This document shows positions 9,601-16,543 of a stretch of DNA of 33,511 bases, piece after piece. The stretch is taken from positions 1 through 33,511 of the IMG/VR virus record IMGVR_UViG_3300017987_000237; one strand, given 5' to 3'. Position 1 is the first letter of the stretch. Every line of letters begins with the position of its first letter. The stretch is from a virus. Position numbers and translations under genes: made by a program. Below the pieces are notes generated by a model. It was given only the letters and a program-made list of their open reading frames with translations. It was not told the DNA's origin and did no database searches.

Positions 9601-10066
9601 AGGCCGCGACCATAGCCTCGACCGACGTGGTGGTGTCAGTAGCACCAGCCATGGCAGCACGCGACGCCTCCTCCAGAAACATGAGGCTGTCCTTCGCATC
9701 AATGCCGGCGGATATGGTCTGGTAGAGAGCGCGAGCGAGGCCGCCTGACGTGTCGCCGTACTTCTTGGCGAGACTGACAACCCCGTCACCGAGCCGCTGC
9801 ATATTGACCTGCGACGTGTCAACGAGCGTCGATACCTGCGCCATTTCGTGATCGAGTTCGAGCTGACTCTGCGTCAGTTCCTTGGTGACGTTCGTCACGG
9901 TGCGGAGCGCCTGAACGATACTCCCGGCACCAACCAACCCGGCGGCAGTAGCCATAGCCTGTTTGCCGAACGAGTCTAGCCCGGTGGTGCCACGAGAAAT
10001 CGCACCCGAGAACTGACCATCGTTGAGTTCTAGCCGCCCACTGATTACACCTAGTTCGTCAGCCAT
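6644..10066 (-). CDS. Tail tape measure protein
   Basis: 1140 aa, the longest complete gene here, directly after the tail assembly chaperones. Residues ~70-350 resemble the TP901-type tape measure core (TVVDTS-like start, then GLARALYQTISAG, ALATLTLTGMDAAVAGTSLRAMFANL). Residues ~420-630 are a highly charged coiled coil with long runs of Glu, Lys and Arg. The C-terminus has the tape-measure signature GGIISSPTMAMVGEGG followed by PEAVIPLDK. The protein fills the tail tube and sets its length. By the usual rule of about 0.15 nm per residue the tail would be roughly 170 nm, which is an estimate. No lysozyme or peptidase domain is visible. The start overlaps the preceding chaperone frame by 8 bases. 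Confidence 0.95.
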   Translation of the reverse strand: MADELGVISGRLELNDGQFSGAISRGTTGLDSFGKQAMATAAGLVGAGSIVQALRTVTNVTKELTQSQLELDHEMAQVSTLVDTSQVNMQRLGDGVVSLAKKYGDTSGGLARALYQTISAGIDAKDSLMFLEEASRAAMAGATDTTTSVEAMVAAYNAFGYESGQLKEITDSLFVAIKRGVLTMDDLSPVIGKVAPMAAAVGATFDEMNGALATLTLTGMDAAVAGTSLRAMFANLVKPTKEAQEVAAALNIELGSKGIAAAGSFTEYMEELRVKTGGSEEALAKLFPNVRALTGALVLTGNGASKFADIMEEMEDKVGAADEAAAKMAQDLQVRWSRVGQWFSTTGMAIANTMILKPLTAVLDAFENVGYWMERLENETPGRRRMTDADASYGQATKWIEELTAKRKEYLRVLKEGSEAERELASININAINKRLVVLHDLVNTEDNRRKKKAEDAAAEEEEAKRQKERAAAAERDIKKAAEDEERRKELAKQRRREEKEAAREEERRTKRIYDLEKDTITDIHSLRKATLKERVEAYDKVAKSENISANQRLVAAIKASETRKEMARAEYEFKLSLLKTERDHALEMADENEEEVKAIEDRYKAASINIKNEWTTAVSKEVGLILKAKVETTEFNLAAERMVNVWYQATEDGEYAIGDLVESMSDGIGVLTDDWEELGQQGAEAIEGIGNLLTSLMSGEGIGSYFDWIFDTLWSYVDDAFGENSSLDDAVKRQKELAEEAGDAARRFARLLGEEEFVGKTPDELVGLQGETVQGMQDALRSTGLSGAGQLQVADLVNIMGASQEEISAAVAAGSSSSAAQALGDRGYNIWQSLRMALGGSNVANEGMDFWKLVTGQGTGGDSTFGNSMAVGSAAWTIADLGGQFGEINTVLTQTLSGALDPDVARTFAGARAALEAQQEQGQHSREWLDVELMKYVKKFRNEMTAEDYATYYNRAIAAGWDPETRYEWDYPISSVEAAFNAAESDRDKWRDVRLALDAYMRENNMHPSWKAKWMNWYAGRIGNLDYLDFANTEGLTWGMTEGEIAAIQAAGASNDAGGYPQLAQGGIISSPTMAMVGEGGVPEAVIPLDKINEVMASLSIGSGQLDLNINVSGETGSAEVVGAAAGEALVDYFRSKGV

Positions 10067-10334
10067 CGTTTTCCACCTTGAGGAATCCCCCGAGTTTGTC
10101 GGGGGTGACGAAATTCACATTCTCACCCTTTGGTCTGTTGTCCCGGTGCCACTTGTTGATGCTTTGCACGATCCATGCGTATTGAATCATCCACACGTCG
10201 AATGCAGGCATCAGCCGAACTTGTTCGGGAAGAAACCCAAGGGAGAGGAACCTCTCGTACATCTCCGCCTCACTCCAAGCTATTCGTCGTTCGACTCGTT
10301 CACTGACGTTTTCATCGCTTCGAGCGAGGCCCAC
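10059..10334 (-). CDS. Tail assembly chaperone T extension, made as a -1 frameshift fusion
   Basis: This 91-codon frame is in the -1 frame relative to the upstream chaperone gene and has no good ribosome binding site; its first possible start is a GTG inside the upstream gene. A slippery heptamer just before it (10337-10343) would join it to residue 136 of the upstream protein, giving a fusion of about 228 aa. This is the arrangement of lambda G/GT and most siphophages: the short and the fused forms coat and guide the tape measure during tail assembly. The sequence contains FLPEQVRLMPAFDVWMI, an aromatic-rich stretch typical of the T part. It overlaps the tape measure start. Confidence 0.85.
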   Translation of the reverse strand: MGLARSDENVSERVERRIAWSEAEMYERFLSLGFLPEQVRLMPAFDVWMIQYAWIVQSINKWHRDNRPKGENVNFVTPDKLGGFLKVENDG

Positions 10335-10744
10335 AAGTTTTTTAGGCTTGCGAAGTTGTGTCTTACCAAGTAGGCAAGGATCTCCGCCGCCTCGTTGACC
10401 TGCATCGTCGCAATGATCTCGGGTGTGAACCGCTTGTATGTGAGAGCCGCAAAGAGGTCTTGTACCACGCCGTGATTTCGTTGCAGCAGCAGTCGAGGAA
10501 CGATTTCGCCAATGGCTTTCTCGACGGCCTTGCTGGTCTTGTCCTGATAGGTGGCAAAGCTACGCGCCTTCTCGATGAAAGCAAAGGACGCCTGTTTGTC
10601 CTCAGCCATGACCCGCGCTATGACGTTCAGCACGTCGGGAGCGTCCTTGTAGAAAAGACGCGGCACCTCGACTCGAGTCTTGTCTGGCCCTACCTCGAAA
10701 ACGAAATCTTCCTTTACGTATGCGCGGAACGGTTCTGCGCTCAT
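10280..10744 (-). CDS. Tail assembly chaperone G
   Basis: 154 aa, ATG overlapping the glycosyltransferase stop (ATGA), so probably translationally coupled. It is a largely helical soluble protein with no catalytic motif, lying just before the tape measure gene. The end of the gene carries an A AAA AAC slippery site and overlaps a -1 frame. Position, size and frameshift signal together identify it as the G-type chaperone; the sequence alone (EVPRLFYKDAPDVLNVIARV) would not be enough. Not expected to remain in the mature virion. Confidence 0.85.
   Translation of the reverse strand: MSAEPFRAYVKEDFVFEVGPDKTRVEVPRLFYKDAPDVLNVIARVMAEDKQASFAFIEKARSFATYQDKTSKAVEKAIGEIVPRLLLQRNHGVVQDLFAALTYKRFTPEIIATMQVNEAAEILAYLVRHNFASLKNLWASLEAMKTSVNESNDE
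10337..10343 (-). promoter_or_regulatory. Programmed -1 ribosomal frameshift site (A AAA AAC)
   Basis: In the G chaperone frame the codons read CTA AAA AAC TTG, which places a canonical X XXY YYZ heptamer (A AAA AAC) in the right phase. After a -1 slip the next codons are CTT GTG GGC CTC and run straight into the T extension. Nine bases downstream the mRNA can form a short hairpin (TCGCT, loop CGA, AGCGA), a typical stimulator. The expected product is 136 residues of G plus 92 residues of T. Confidence 0.85.
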
Positions 10745-12009
10745 TGCCCCTTCTCCTTGGATAGTTCCCTACTCAGATTCTCAAAGTCACTTCTCATTCG
10801 CTCAAGTGTCCAGAACCGCGATACCTGCTCGTGAGCCATGAAGCCGACATCCTCAGCCGCAGCGCGATTCTTGTAGCACCACTCCATCCGGTTTTTCAGA
10901 TCCTCCACGTCGACAAATGCGTCGTGGCCGGGGTTTTCCTGAAACAGAGTGAGTACCTTGCGACCCGGCTTGTGATATAAGCCGGTCACGCGCTGGAGAG
11001 TCGCACATAGGTTGCGCAACCGTGCACCAACGGACTTCCAGAACGGAATTCTCGGGGGCGCTATCCCCGGAGGCATTAGCTTCACGACTCGCCGGCCGTC
11101 CGCCACGAATGACAGGAGTTTGGGCAAGAATCGGAACTGACGGAAGAGACCGCCAGCGTTGAACGCAATCCCACCAATCCCGATGGCGAGAAACAGATGA
11201 TTCCAGTGAACCGGGCTCCGCTTCAACGTGTATTTGAGCGGGATGCAGTACGGGCGCTGAACATACGGCATGCTCCAGTCGGTCACGAGAACCGGCTTCC
11301 CCATCGCCATTTGCTCAAGCGGAATCAGCCCGAAGCCTTCGCCATGTGTGGGGTTCAGGCAGCAATCCACTTCTCTGTAGAGGTCGATGAGTGCACCTCT
11401 CGACATATCCTTCTGGATGTACCGGACACCGAGAGTCGTTTCGAGATTCGGAATCTCCAACTCGGAATGCTCGTTTGGCCGCACCTTGACGACCAGCTTC
11501 GCGTCCGGCCCGAGCCGATCCTCAGTACGCAGCTCCTTGAACGCTCGCACCGCTATGTCGTAGCCCTTCCGCCCGTTGGGGTCGACGGCAACACCCTGCC
11601 ACATGAACACGTATTCGTCGGTACTTTTCGTCTTCGGCACCTTCTTGATACGCTCGTCGTCGTACCCGAGTGATAGTACGTGCACCGGGGCCGTGACTCC
11701 CGACTTTTCGAACGCCCAACGGCACCACTCGGACGGCACGACAACGACATCCGCGTGGTTGTTCAGGAACCGCACCCACCTCGACGGAACACGGTCGCTC
11801 TCGTACATGGTGTAGACCATGAGCGGCAGTCCGTCGGATTTCAGCTCTCGCGGTTTGTGGTACCACGGTAGGTTGCAATACACTCGGTAGTCGGCACCTT
11901 CGGGGGAGTCCGTCAGATGCTCACCGAGGGCCTTCTTGAACAAGGCCACGGCATGGTTGTAGCCAACCCAATCTATCTGCCCTGCTGAATCGGGAAAGTA
12001 CAGACGCAT
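10741..12009 (-). CDS. GT-B fold glycosyltransferase (GT4-like) inside the tail operon
   Basis: 422 aa. The C-terminal Rossmann half carries THGEGFGLIPLEQMAMG at residues 221-237, with the E-x7-E motif (E224, E232) of retaining GT4 enzymes, preceded by KLVVKVRPN and followed by PVLVTD. The N-terminal half has VVVVPSEWCRWAF, usual for the acceptor domain. The last part of the fold (VDVEDLKNRMEWCYKN) is present. It is separated from the active-site region by an unusual ~105-residue insert (about 252-358) that is basic and has a hydrophobic stretch near 271-287. It lies between the tail tube gene and the tail chaperones and is coupled to the latter by an ATGA overlap. Glycosylation of tail or capsid protein is the simplest inferred role; the sugar donor is unknown. 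Confidence 0.85.
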   Translation of the reverse strand: MRLYFPDSAGQIDWVGYNHAVALFKKALGEHLTDSPEGADYRVYCNLPWYHKPRELKSDGLPLMVYTMYESDRVPSRWVRFLNNHADVVVVPSEWCRWAFEKSGVTAPVHVLSLGYDDERIKKVPKTKSTDEYVFMWQGVAVDPNGRKGYDIAVRAFKELRTEDRLGPDAKLVVKVRPNEHSELEIPNLETTLGVRYIQKDMSRGALIDLYREVDCCLNPTHGEGFGLIPLEQMAMGKPVLVTDWSMPYVQRPYCIPLKYTLKRSPVHWNHLFLAIGIGGIAFNAGGLFRQFRFLPKLLSFVADGRRVVKLMPPGIAPPRIPFWKSVGARLRNLCATLQRVTGLYHKPGRKVLTLFQENPGHDAFVDVEDLKNRMEWCYKNRAAAEDVGFMAHEQVSRFWTLERMRSDFENLSRELSKEKGQ

Positions 12010-12026
12010 GCCGTTGCCCCTTCTGC

Positions 12027-12554
12027 TTATTCCTTCGTCGTGTCGACGATTGAACCGAAGCTGCCGTCGCTATCGAGCAGACACTCGAAAGAGACGGGAA
12101 CCGTCGTCTTGACACCACGGTTGAGGGTGGTCTGTGAGGAACCGACACGAACCGCCTTCTCGATTGTGAAGGTACGGAATTTCGTGCGGTCGGTCGCCGA
12201 CATCCCCTGAAATATCAGACCCACTTCGCGCATCCTCTGCGCCGGGGTGAGATCCAGAGTCTTCGACGATTCGCCGGAAAGCACAGACGAAGAGTGGAGA
12301 CCCCACGCGATGGCGAGATTCTCCAAAGTGGCTTCCTCGAACTCGGTCGAGATACGGAAGCGCACTCCCGTAATCTCAGAATCTACCGGCCCGAGTGCCC
12401 ACTCCGATTCTACCCACGCTTCGGTCTGTGACCACTCCACACGGACGCCCCCCTGATATGCGCCGATGTCAACGCCGTCAACCGTGACCTGTCCCGACCC
12501 CTGTAGGATCTGACTGACCGTCACATTGACATTGTCGTTTACTGCACCAGCCAT
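12027..12554 (-). CDS. Major tail (tube) protein
   Basis: 175 aa beta-rich protein in the standard position between the tail terminator and the tail chaperones. The N-terminus (VTVDGVDIGAYQGGVRVEWS) resembles tail tube subunits that state a domain as 'gamma-position, identity, reference values'. The rest alternates short strands (GVRFRISTEFEEATLENLAIAWG), as in the tube-protein family shared with type VI secretion Hcp. It would form stacked hexameric rings around the tape measure. Only a glycosyltransferase gene separates it from the chaperones, which is not the usual arrangement. Identity rests on position and fold-like pattern. Confidence 0.75.
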   Translation of the reverse strand: MAGAVNDNVNVTVSQILQGSGQVTVDGVDIGAYQGGVRVEWSQTEAWVESEWALGPVDSEITGVRFRISTEFEEATLENLAIAWGLHSSSVLSGESSKTLDLTPAQRMREVGLIFQGMSATDRTKFRTFTIEKAVRVGSSQTTLNRGVKTTVPVSFECLLDSDGSFGSIVDTTKE

Positions 12555-12569
12555 ACGGGTACTCCTTGG

Positions 12570-13013
12570 TTAGCCGTTCATTCCTGCTTCGACACGGAAC
12601 CGTGCGACACCAACCGACTCTCGCGGGTGGGCGAGATCCACGAACGCCGGGATGATGCCGAGGCAGAGCAACGGCATACCCGCGCCACCTGTGATACTCA
12701 GAAACTCCTCGCTCAAGGCATTAACGCTTTGCTTGACGATGCGCTCCGAACGCTGGTCGATCTGGCCGTTGTCGAGGAGCCGACACCGGGCGGTGGCGCG
12801 GCACTCTCCAACGTACAGGTTTCTATCGGTCAGCGACATCGGGAGCAACGTCACCACTATGTACGGTAGGTCGTCCTGTTTGTCGTTCGGACAGCGCCCT
12901 ACATAGACTTTGGTCGTGCTGTCGAGGTGTTGGGAGTTCTGGAGCGTCGTATCAGCGTCTAGGAGCGCCTTTACCGCTTCCAACACATCGTCAGGGTTGA
13001 GAGTATGTACCAT
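12570..13013 (-). CDS. Tail terminator / tail completion protein
   Basis: 147 aa with a good ribosome binding site (AAGGAT) before ATG 13013. The start (NPDDVLEAVKALLDAD) followed by a small alpha/beta body (LPYIVVTLLPMSLTDRNLY) is what is seen in the family that caps the growing tail tube and joins it to the neck (lambda gpU, DUF3168-like). It sits between the neck gp10-like gene and the tail tube gene, the expected place. Sequence similarity to the family is only general, so position carries much of the weight. Confidence 0.65.
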   Translation of the reverse strand: MVHTLNPDDVLEAVKALLDADTTLQNSQHLDSTTKVYVGRCPNDKQDDLPYIVVTLLPMSLTDRNLYVGECRATARCRLLDNGQIDQRSERIVKQSVNALSEEFLSITGGAGMPLLCLGIIPAFVDLAHPRESVGVARFRVEAGMNG

Positions 13014-13016
13014 GGT

Positions 13017-13475
13017 CTATCCTTGCACAGCCGCTCTCATACGGCTTATGAACAGGTCCCGGACGCGGCCAAGCATAGCCGACCACGCACCGCCTATGAC
13101 GAAATGTCCTTCCGTGAACTCGACGTACACCGCGTACTCCATACCCGCGAACACGACAACCGAGATGGTGTTCCCTTTGCCACTGACCGGGGCATGGTAC
13201 GTGGTCTGTTTCACTGACTTCCCGCTTTCGTCCTCTTTCGTCTCCGAAGTGGATGTCACGTCTGCGGCTTTACCGCGGAACGCTGGCAGATACCCTATGC
13301 TGTTGCGGAGGTTCCCGGTGCGGTCGGTGAAGCCTGACGGGTCGGTCTTCGCCATGGTCACGATATCTGAGGCAATGCTATTCAGCACACGCATGGCAAG
13401 CTCCTGCTTTGCCTGCCCGACGGCTGTCAGGCGTGCCTTCATCGCGGCCACGTCTGCCTGATTCAGTTTAAGCAT
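13017..13475 (-). CDS. HK97 gp10-like neck / tail completion protein
   Basis: 152 aa. It has the hallmarks of the HK97 gp10 family: a helical N-terminus, then DRTGNLRNSIGY around residue 50, and near the C-terminus YAVYVEFTEG followed by an Arg-rich helix. These proteins bridge the head connector and the tail terminator. The gene overlaps the upstream beta-helix gene by 8 bases and lies just before the tail terminator gene. Confidence 0.75.
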   Translation of the reverse strand: MLKLNQADVAAMKARLTAVGQAKQELAMRVLNSIASDIVTMAKTDPSGFTDRTGNLRNSIGYLPAFRGKAADVTSTSETKEDESGKSVKQTTYHAPVSGKGNTISVVVFAGMEYAVYVEFTEGHFVIGGAWSAMLGRVRDLFISRMRAAVQG

Positions 13476-15306
13476 CCTCGACCTTCCGCACGACGATCTC
13501 CTGATGGTCGTCGTAGGTTTCCTCGTACTGGACCACGAACTCGCCCTCGTTGTTGATTGCCCTGATGCCGTACTCGATACCCGACATCTTCTCAGCCGGG
13601 AACAGACGGTACTCCAGAGCCCGACTACCGCGCCCCTCCTGCTCTGAGCGGCTGGCGCTCTGCAGGTCCTTCCGGCAATAGACGTCCTGATACAACCGGG
13701 TGTACGTTATGCTCCTGCTCGACCCGGAGGCCAGCGAGTAGAAGCTCCACTCGTTGTCGTCCGTGGGAGCGGTCATGGTGGAGCTGGCGTAGGTCACAGC
13801 ATCCGTGAGCGTGTCCTGAGAACCGCCATCTGTGACCAACTTCACGTCGTAGGCCCCTGCGACCTGAGCCGGGGCTGAGAACTGCACATACGTGTCCGTC
13901 CAGGCGGTCGCGGTCATTGCTACCAGAGTCCCGTCGGCGTCTTCCAGATAGACCTCTCCGGTCCCTTGGTCGTCGCCTGCGTTCCGGCAGTGAACCGTCA
14001 CCGTGGTCCCACCGTCAACGCTGACCGAGGTAGGCTGTACCCGCGCAATAGCGACGGGAGTCACCGCTCCGATCAGCACAGCGTTCGGAGCGGTGTGGGT
14101 GTTCCCATTGGCGTCGGTCACAACCACGTCCTGATTTGTTCCGGCTTCGAGGCCGACCGGAACTGCTACCTGAATTTCCGACACATCCTGAGAGCCGATA
14201 GTGGCAGAGATTCCGCCGACTGTCACGGTGCTGGCCCCGTCGAACATTCCTGTGATGGTCAGGGTGTCGCCTGCGTTCGCCTCTGCCGGGGAAACGTCCG
14301 AGATACGCGGGTCAATCACTGCCGGGATACCCATGTGTAGCCAGTTGGCGACCGACTCGCGGACACCGAGATTGACCAGCATTTCCATGCGTTCCGCGTT
14401 AACGAAGTCGTCTGCGTCGAAGTCCTCATATCCATCAGTGACAAGATCAACAATGGTGCTGAAGTAGTCGTTCGGCGCGTTCGTCTGATACTGTGCGTCA
14501 TTCCCGTACAGGCTCAACCCAAGTACTTCAAACCCGTATGTCGAGCCTGATTCAAGGGCCGCAGTGTTGTTCGTGGCCTTGCACCCGATGAGGAAGCAAT
14601 AACCACCCGAGTACCCGTACTGGTTGTTGTCGGAGACGCAGTGAATCAGGCGACCGTGGCTGGTGCCATTGTCGTATCCAGAGTTCCCGTTCCTGAAGAA
14701 AGCGCACCCATAGAAAATCGTGATATACGAGGAATAGCAGCCATCAAGAGCGTTGTCATAGAAATTGCAGAACACCCACAGCCCGTAGGTACACGCCCTC
14801 TGAACCCCATACTTGCGATTGTCGTGGAAGTCGCAACACACGTACAGGCCAGCGGTCGAGTTGTTAGGAGTCTCGACCAGTCCGTGGTAGGCGTTGTCCA
14901 TCTCACAATTGAACATCCTGAAATGGTCCCCGCTATCCTCCAGCTTCATAGCGTAGCCAGAACCCGAGGTATTCGTAAACCGGATATTCTCGAATGATAT
15001 GTGTTGAATGTCAACTTCGACTATGTTAATTGCCGCTCCGCCAGCATCCAGAACCAGCCGCGACATATCAGCCACACCAGCCGCGTTGCACCCGATAATC
15101 CGAATCTTGGACAGGTACGTCCCGGCGATAGTATCAACACGAAGAGGAGCCGTGACCGTGATCGCTCCGCCCCCGCTCTTTCGAATGTAGAGAGGGCCGG
15201 TTTCTTTTGTCACGGTGTCAAAGGCTGTCTGGACGTCCTCGATTGCGTCGGTCCAGCTTCCGCCGTTGTTCGCACCGCTTGCGTCGGGGTCGCAGTAAAG
15301 GGCCAT
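13468..15306 (-). CDS. Parallel beta-helix protein with two IPT/TIG-like domains, in the neck module
   Basis: 612 aa. Residues ~60-275 form short repeating turns rich in Asn, Asp, Gly, Tyr and Cys (FENIRFTN, FNCEMDN, VCCDFHDN, VFCNFYDN, YGCAFFRNG, IHCVSDNN, LIGCKATNN), the pattern of a right-handed parallel beta-helix like pectate lyases and phage tailspikes. Residues ~335-412 and ~420-507 are two IPT/TIG-like immunoglobulin folds (ISDVSPAEANAGDTLTITG; VQPTSVSVDGGTTVTV). The last ~95 residues are a separate alpha/beta domain. No catalytic site is evident. The gene lies inside the head-tail connector genes. A neck or head surface appendage is inferred; a structural neck function plus binding is also possible. 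Confidence 0.7.
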   Translation of the reverse strand: MALYCDPDASGANNGGSWTDAIEDVQTAFDTVTKETGPLYIRKSGGGAITVTAPLRVDTIAGTYLSKIRIIGCNAAGVADMSRLVLDAGGAAINIVEVDIQHISFENIRFTNTSGSGYAMKLEDSGDHFRMFNCEMDNAYHGLVETPNNSTAGLYVCCDFHDNRKYGVQRACTYGLWVFCNFYDNALDGCYSSYITIFYGCAFFRNGNSGYDNGTSHGRLIHCVSDNNQYGYSGGYCFLIGCKATNNTAALESGSTYGFEVLGLSLYGNDAQYQTNAPNDYFSTIVDLVTDGYEDFDADDFVNAERMEMLVNLGVRESVANWLHMGIPAVIDPRISDVSPAEANAGDTLTITGMFDGASTVTVGGISATIGSQDVSEIQVAVPVGLEAGTNQDVVVTDANGNTHTAPNAVLIGAVTPVAIARVQPTSVSVDGGTTVTVHCRNAGDDQGTGEVYLEDADGTLVAMTATAWTDTYVQFSAPAQVAGAYDVKLVTDGGSQDTLTDAVTYASSTMTAPTDDNEWSFYSLASGSSRSITYTRLYQDVYCRKDLQSASRSEQEGRGSRALEYRLFPAEKMSGIEYGIRAINNEGEFVVQYEETYDDHQEIVVRKVEDA

Positions 15307-15307
15307 G

Positions 15308-15688
15308 CTACTTCACCTTCTCCATGTCGGGGATGTCCACAACAGTCTTCGCTTCCAGCTTCAGATCCGCTTTCACAACCTTCTCGACAGTGGCTTCGCC
15401 GTACTCCTTCTGGAGCCGCTTGATTTCGTAGCTCATTTCCTCTTCGGGGTCAATCGTCTTACCCGGTATGGGCAAGTGATTCCCGAGCTGAGGGCAGTCC
15501 TCGAACGTCGCTTCCGGCCATTCCTCAACTCTGGCGACGTTGCAATGAATAAAGTGAACCTTGCGCCCGAAACACTTGAGCCGGGTGTGCGGGGCTTCCT
15601 GCGCCACATTGCAAAACCGGAGGACGTCGCCGTCCTTCAGTTGGGCGCAGTCCTTCCGGTTGAAATTCACGCTCACGTATTCTGCCAT
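15308..15688 (-). CDS. Hypothetical connector-region protein
   Basis: 126 aa with ATG at 15688 preceded by GAGG. The N-terminal half carries five cysteines (C14, C26, C39, C49, C65) and a beta-like pattern with HCNVARVEEWPEATF. The C-terminal third is charged and probably helical. I do not recognise the family. Its place between the connector-like gene and the beta-helix gene, with 2-base gaps on both sides, suggests a small virion or assembly protein of the neck. The cysteine number is high for a virion protein and is shared by several other small proteins of this phage. Confidence 0.6.
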   Translation of the reverse strand: MAEYVSVNFNRKDCAQLKDGDVLRFCNVAQEAPHTRLKCFGRKVHFIHCNVARVEEWPEATFEDCPQLGNHLPIPGKTIDPEEEMSYEIKRLQKEYGEATVEKVVKADLKLEAKTVVDIPDMEKVK

Positions 15689-15690
15689 AG

Positions 15691-16053
15691 CTACCTCAGT
15701 CCAATGTCTTTGCGGGAGAAGTGAGCCGGGGAGAATGTACCCTGAGAACCGCCTGTGTATTTCTTGAGCAGCATCGAGACGGTTGCAGGAAGGTCGTCGA
15801 TCGTAAAGTCCTTACTGACACGCCCCTGCGTCGACGACTTGAGTGACGTGGGGTTGTCCGCCAGCCAATCGAAAAGGGCTACCACCGCGCTGTTGTAGGC
15901 GTCGCCGTACCCGTCCTGCGTGGTGTCGAGGTCGAGGTTCGTGAGAATGCTCTCGGCCGTCTGCTGGAAAAGCAGAATCTTGTCGTCAGACCACGACTTG
16001 ACGGCAGGGACGCTCGTATAGTCTTTCAGCTCCGTGGCGGTGTAAGTAGCCAT
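15691..16053 (-). CDS. Head-tail connector protein (gp6-like adaptor)
   Basis: 120 aa, mostly helical. The start TATELKDYTSVPAVKSW followed by a helix DDKILLFQQTAESILTNL matches the usual opening of the small adaptor proteins (HK97 gp6 / SPP1 gp15 type), which form a ring below the portal. Later residues VALFDWLADNPTSLKSST and MLLKKYTGG also fit. It is encoded between the capsid gene and the neck genes, the usual site. It is well separated in sequence from known families, so the call is moderate. Confidence 0.65.
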   Translation of the reverse strand: MATYTATELKDYTSVPAVKSWSDDKILLFQQTAESILTNLDLDTTQDGYGDAYNSAVVALFDWLADNPTSLKSSTQGRVSKDFTIDDLPATVSMLLKKYTGGSQGTFSPAHFSRKDIGLR

Positions 16054-16058
16054 GATGC

Positions 16059-16463
16059 CTATCCTTTCAGGTGCTCGACGATTGCTTCGGCTGCGTCGGC
16101 CAGCCTCTCAAGTGCCTGCTGTTTCCGGTACTCGACGAGAAGACGGATGCCCTCACGGTCGTATGCCCCGGCCATCCTCGTGATGTGAAGCTCAACAGGG
16201 TCGTTTCCCTGATAGTCCGCCGGCTCCTGTGAGGGGAACACCTTGAACCCCCTACACCGCCGGCACATGATCTTGCCCTTCCACGTTTTGCTGAGTGGAC
16301 GTTGCCCACCGAAATCCGGCTTCTCACAGGTGCACAGCTCGACATCCGGTTCTTCAACTACAGTTGTCTCGCCGCTTCCTGCGGTCTCCGCTTCCTGCTG
16401 TAGTGCATCGACCTGCTGCTCGGTGTCCTGCTGCTCTTCGCTCTTTGCTTTGCCTCTCGCCAT
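16059..16463 (-). CDS. Hypothetical protein with CxC...CxxC motif downstream of the capsid gene
   Basis: 134 aa from ATG 16463, chosen because AAGGAG lies eight bases upstream; a longer version starting at 16481 would run into the terminator hairpin. The first ~40 residues are Glu/Gln-rich and probably disordered. C44-x-C46 and C67-xx-C70 could bind a metal (CTCEKP, MCRRCRGF). The C-terminus is helical. It is the first gene after the capsid terminator, so its expression would depend on read-through or on a promoter I cannot see. Function unknown; virion connector or assembly role inferred from place only. Confidence 0.65.
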   Translation of the reverse strand: MARGKAKSEEQQDTEQQVDALQQEAETAGSGETTVVEEPDVELCTCEKPDFGGQRPLSKTWKGKIMCRRCRGFKVFPSQEPADYQGNDPVELHITRMAGAYDREGIRLLVEYRKQQALERLADAAEAIVEHLKG

Positions 16464-16479
16464 TGTCTCTCTCCTTTGC

Positions 16480-16510
16480 AAAAGGGCGCGGAGCGTAACA
16501 CCCCGCGCCC
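16480..16510 (-). terminator. Intrinsic terminator after the major capsid gene
   Basis: On the minus-strand transcript GGGCGCGG pairs with CCGCGCCC, and the stem can extend inward by four more pairs (GGUG with CGCU, including wobbles) to a UUA loop. It is followed directly by UUUU. The hairpin lies 33 bases past the capsid stop codon. It would raise capsid mRNA over the downstream connector and tail genes by partial termination. Confidence 0.8.
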
Positions 16511-16543
16511 CTCCATTATGTCTATGTCACGATGTCGCTACGC

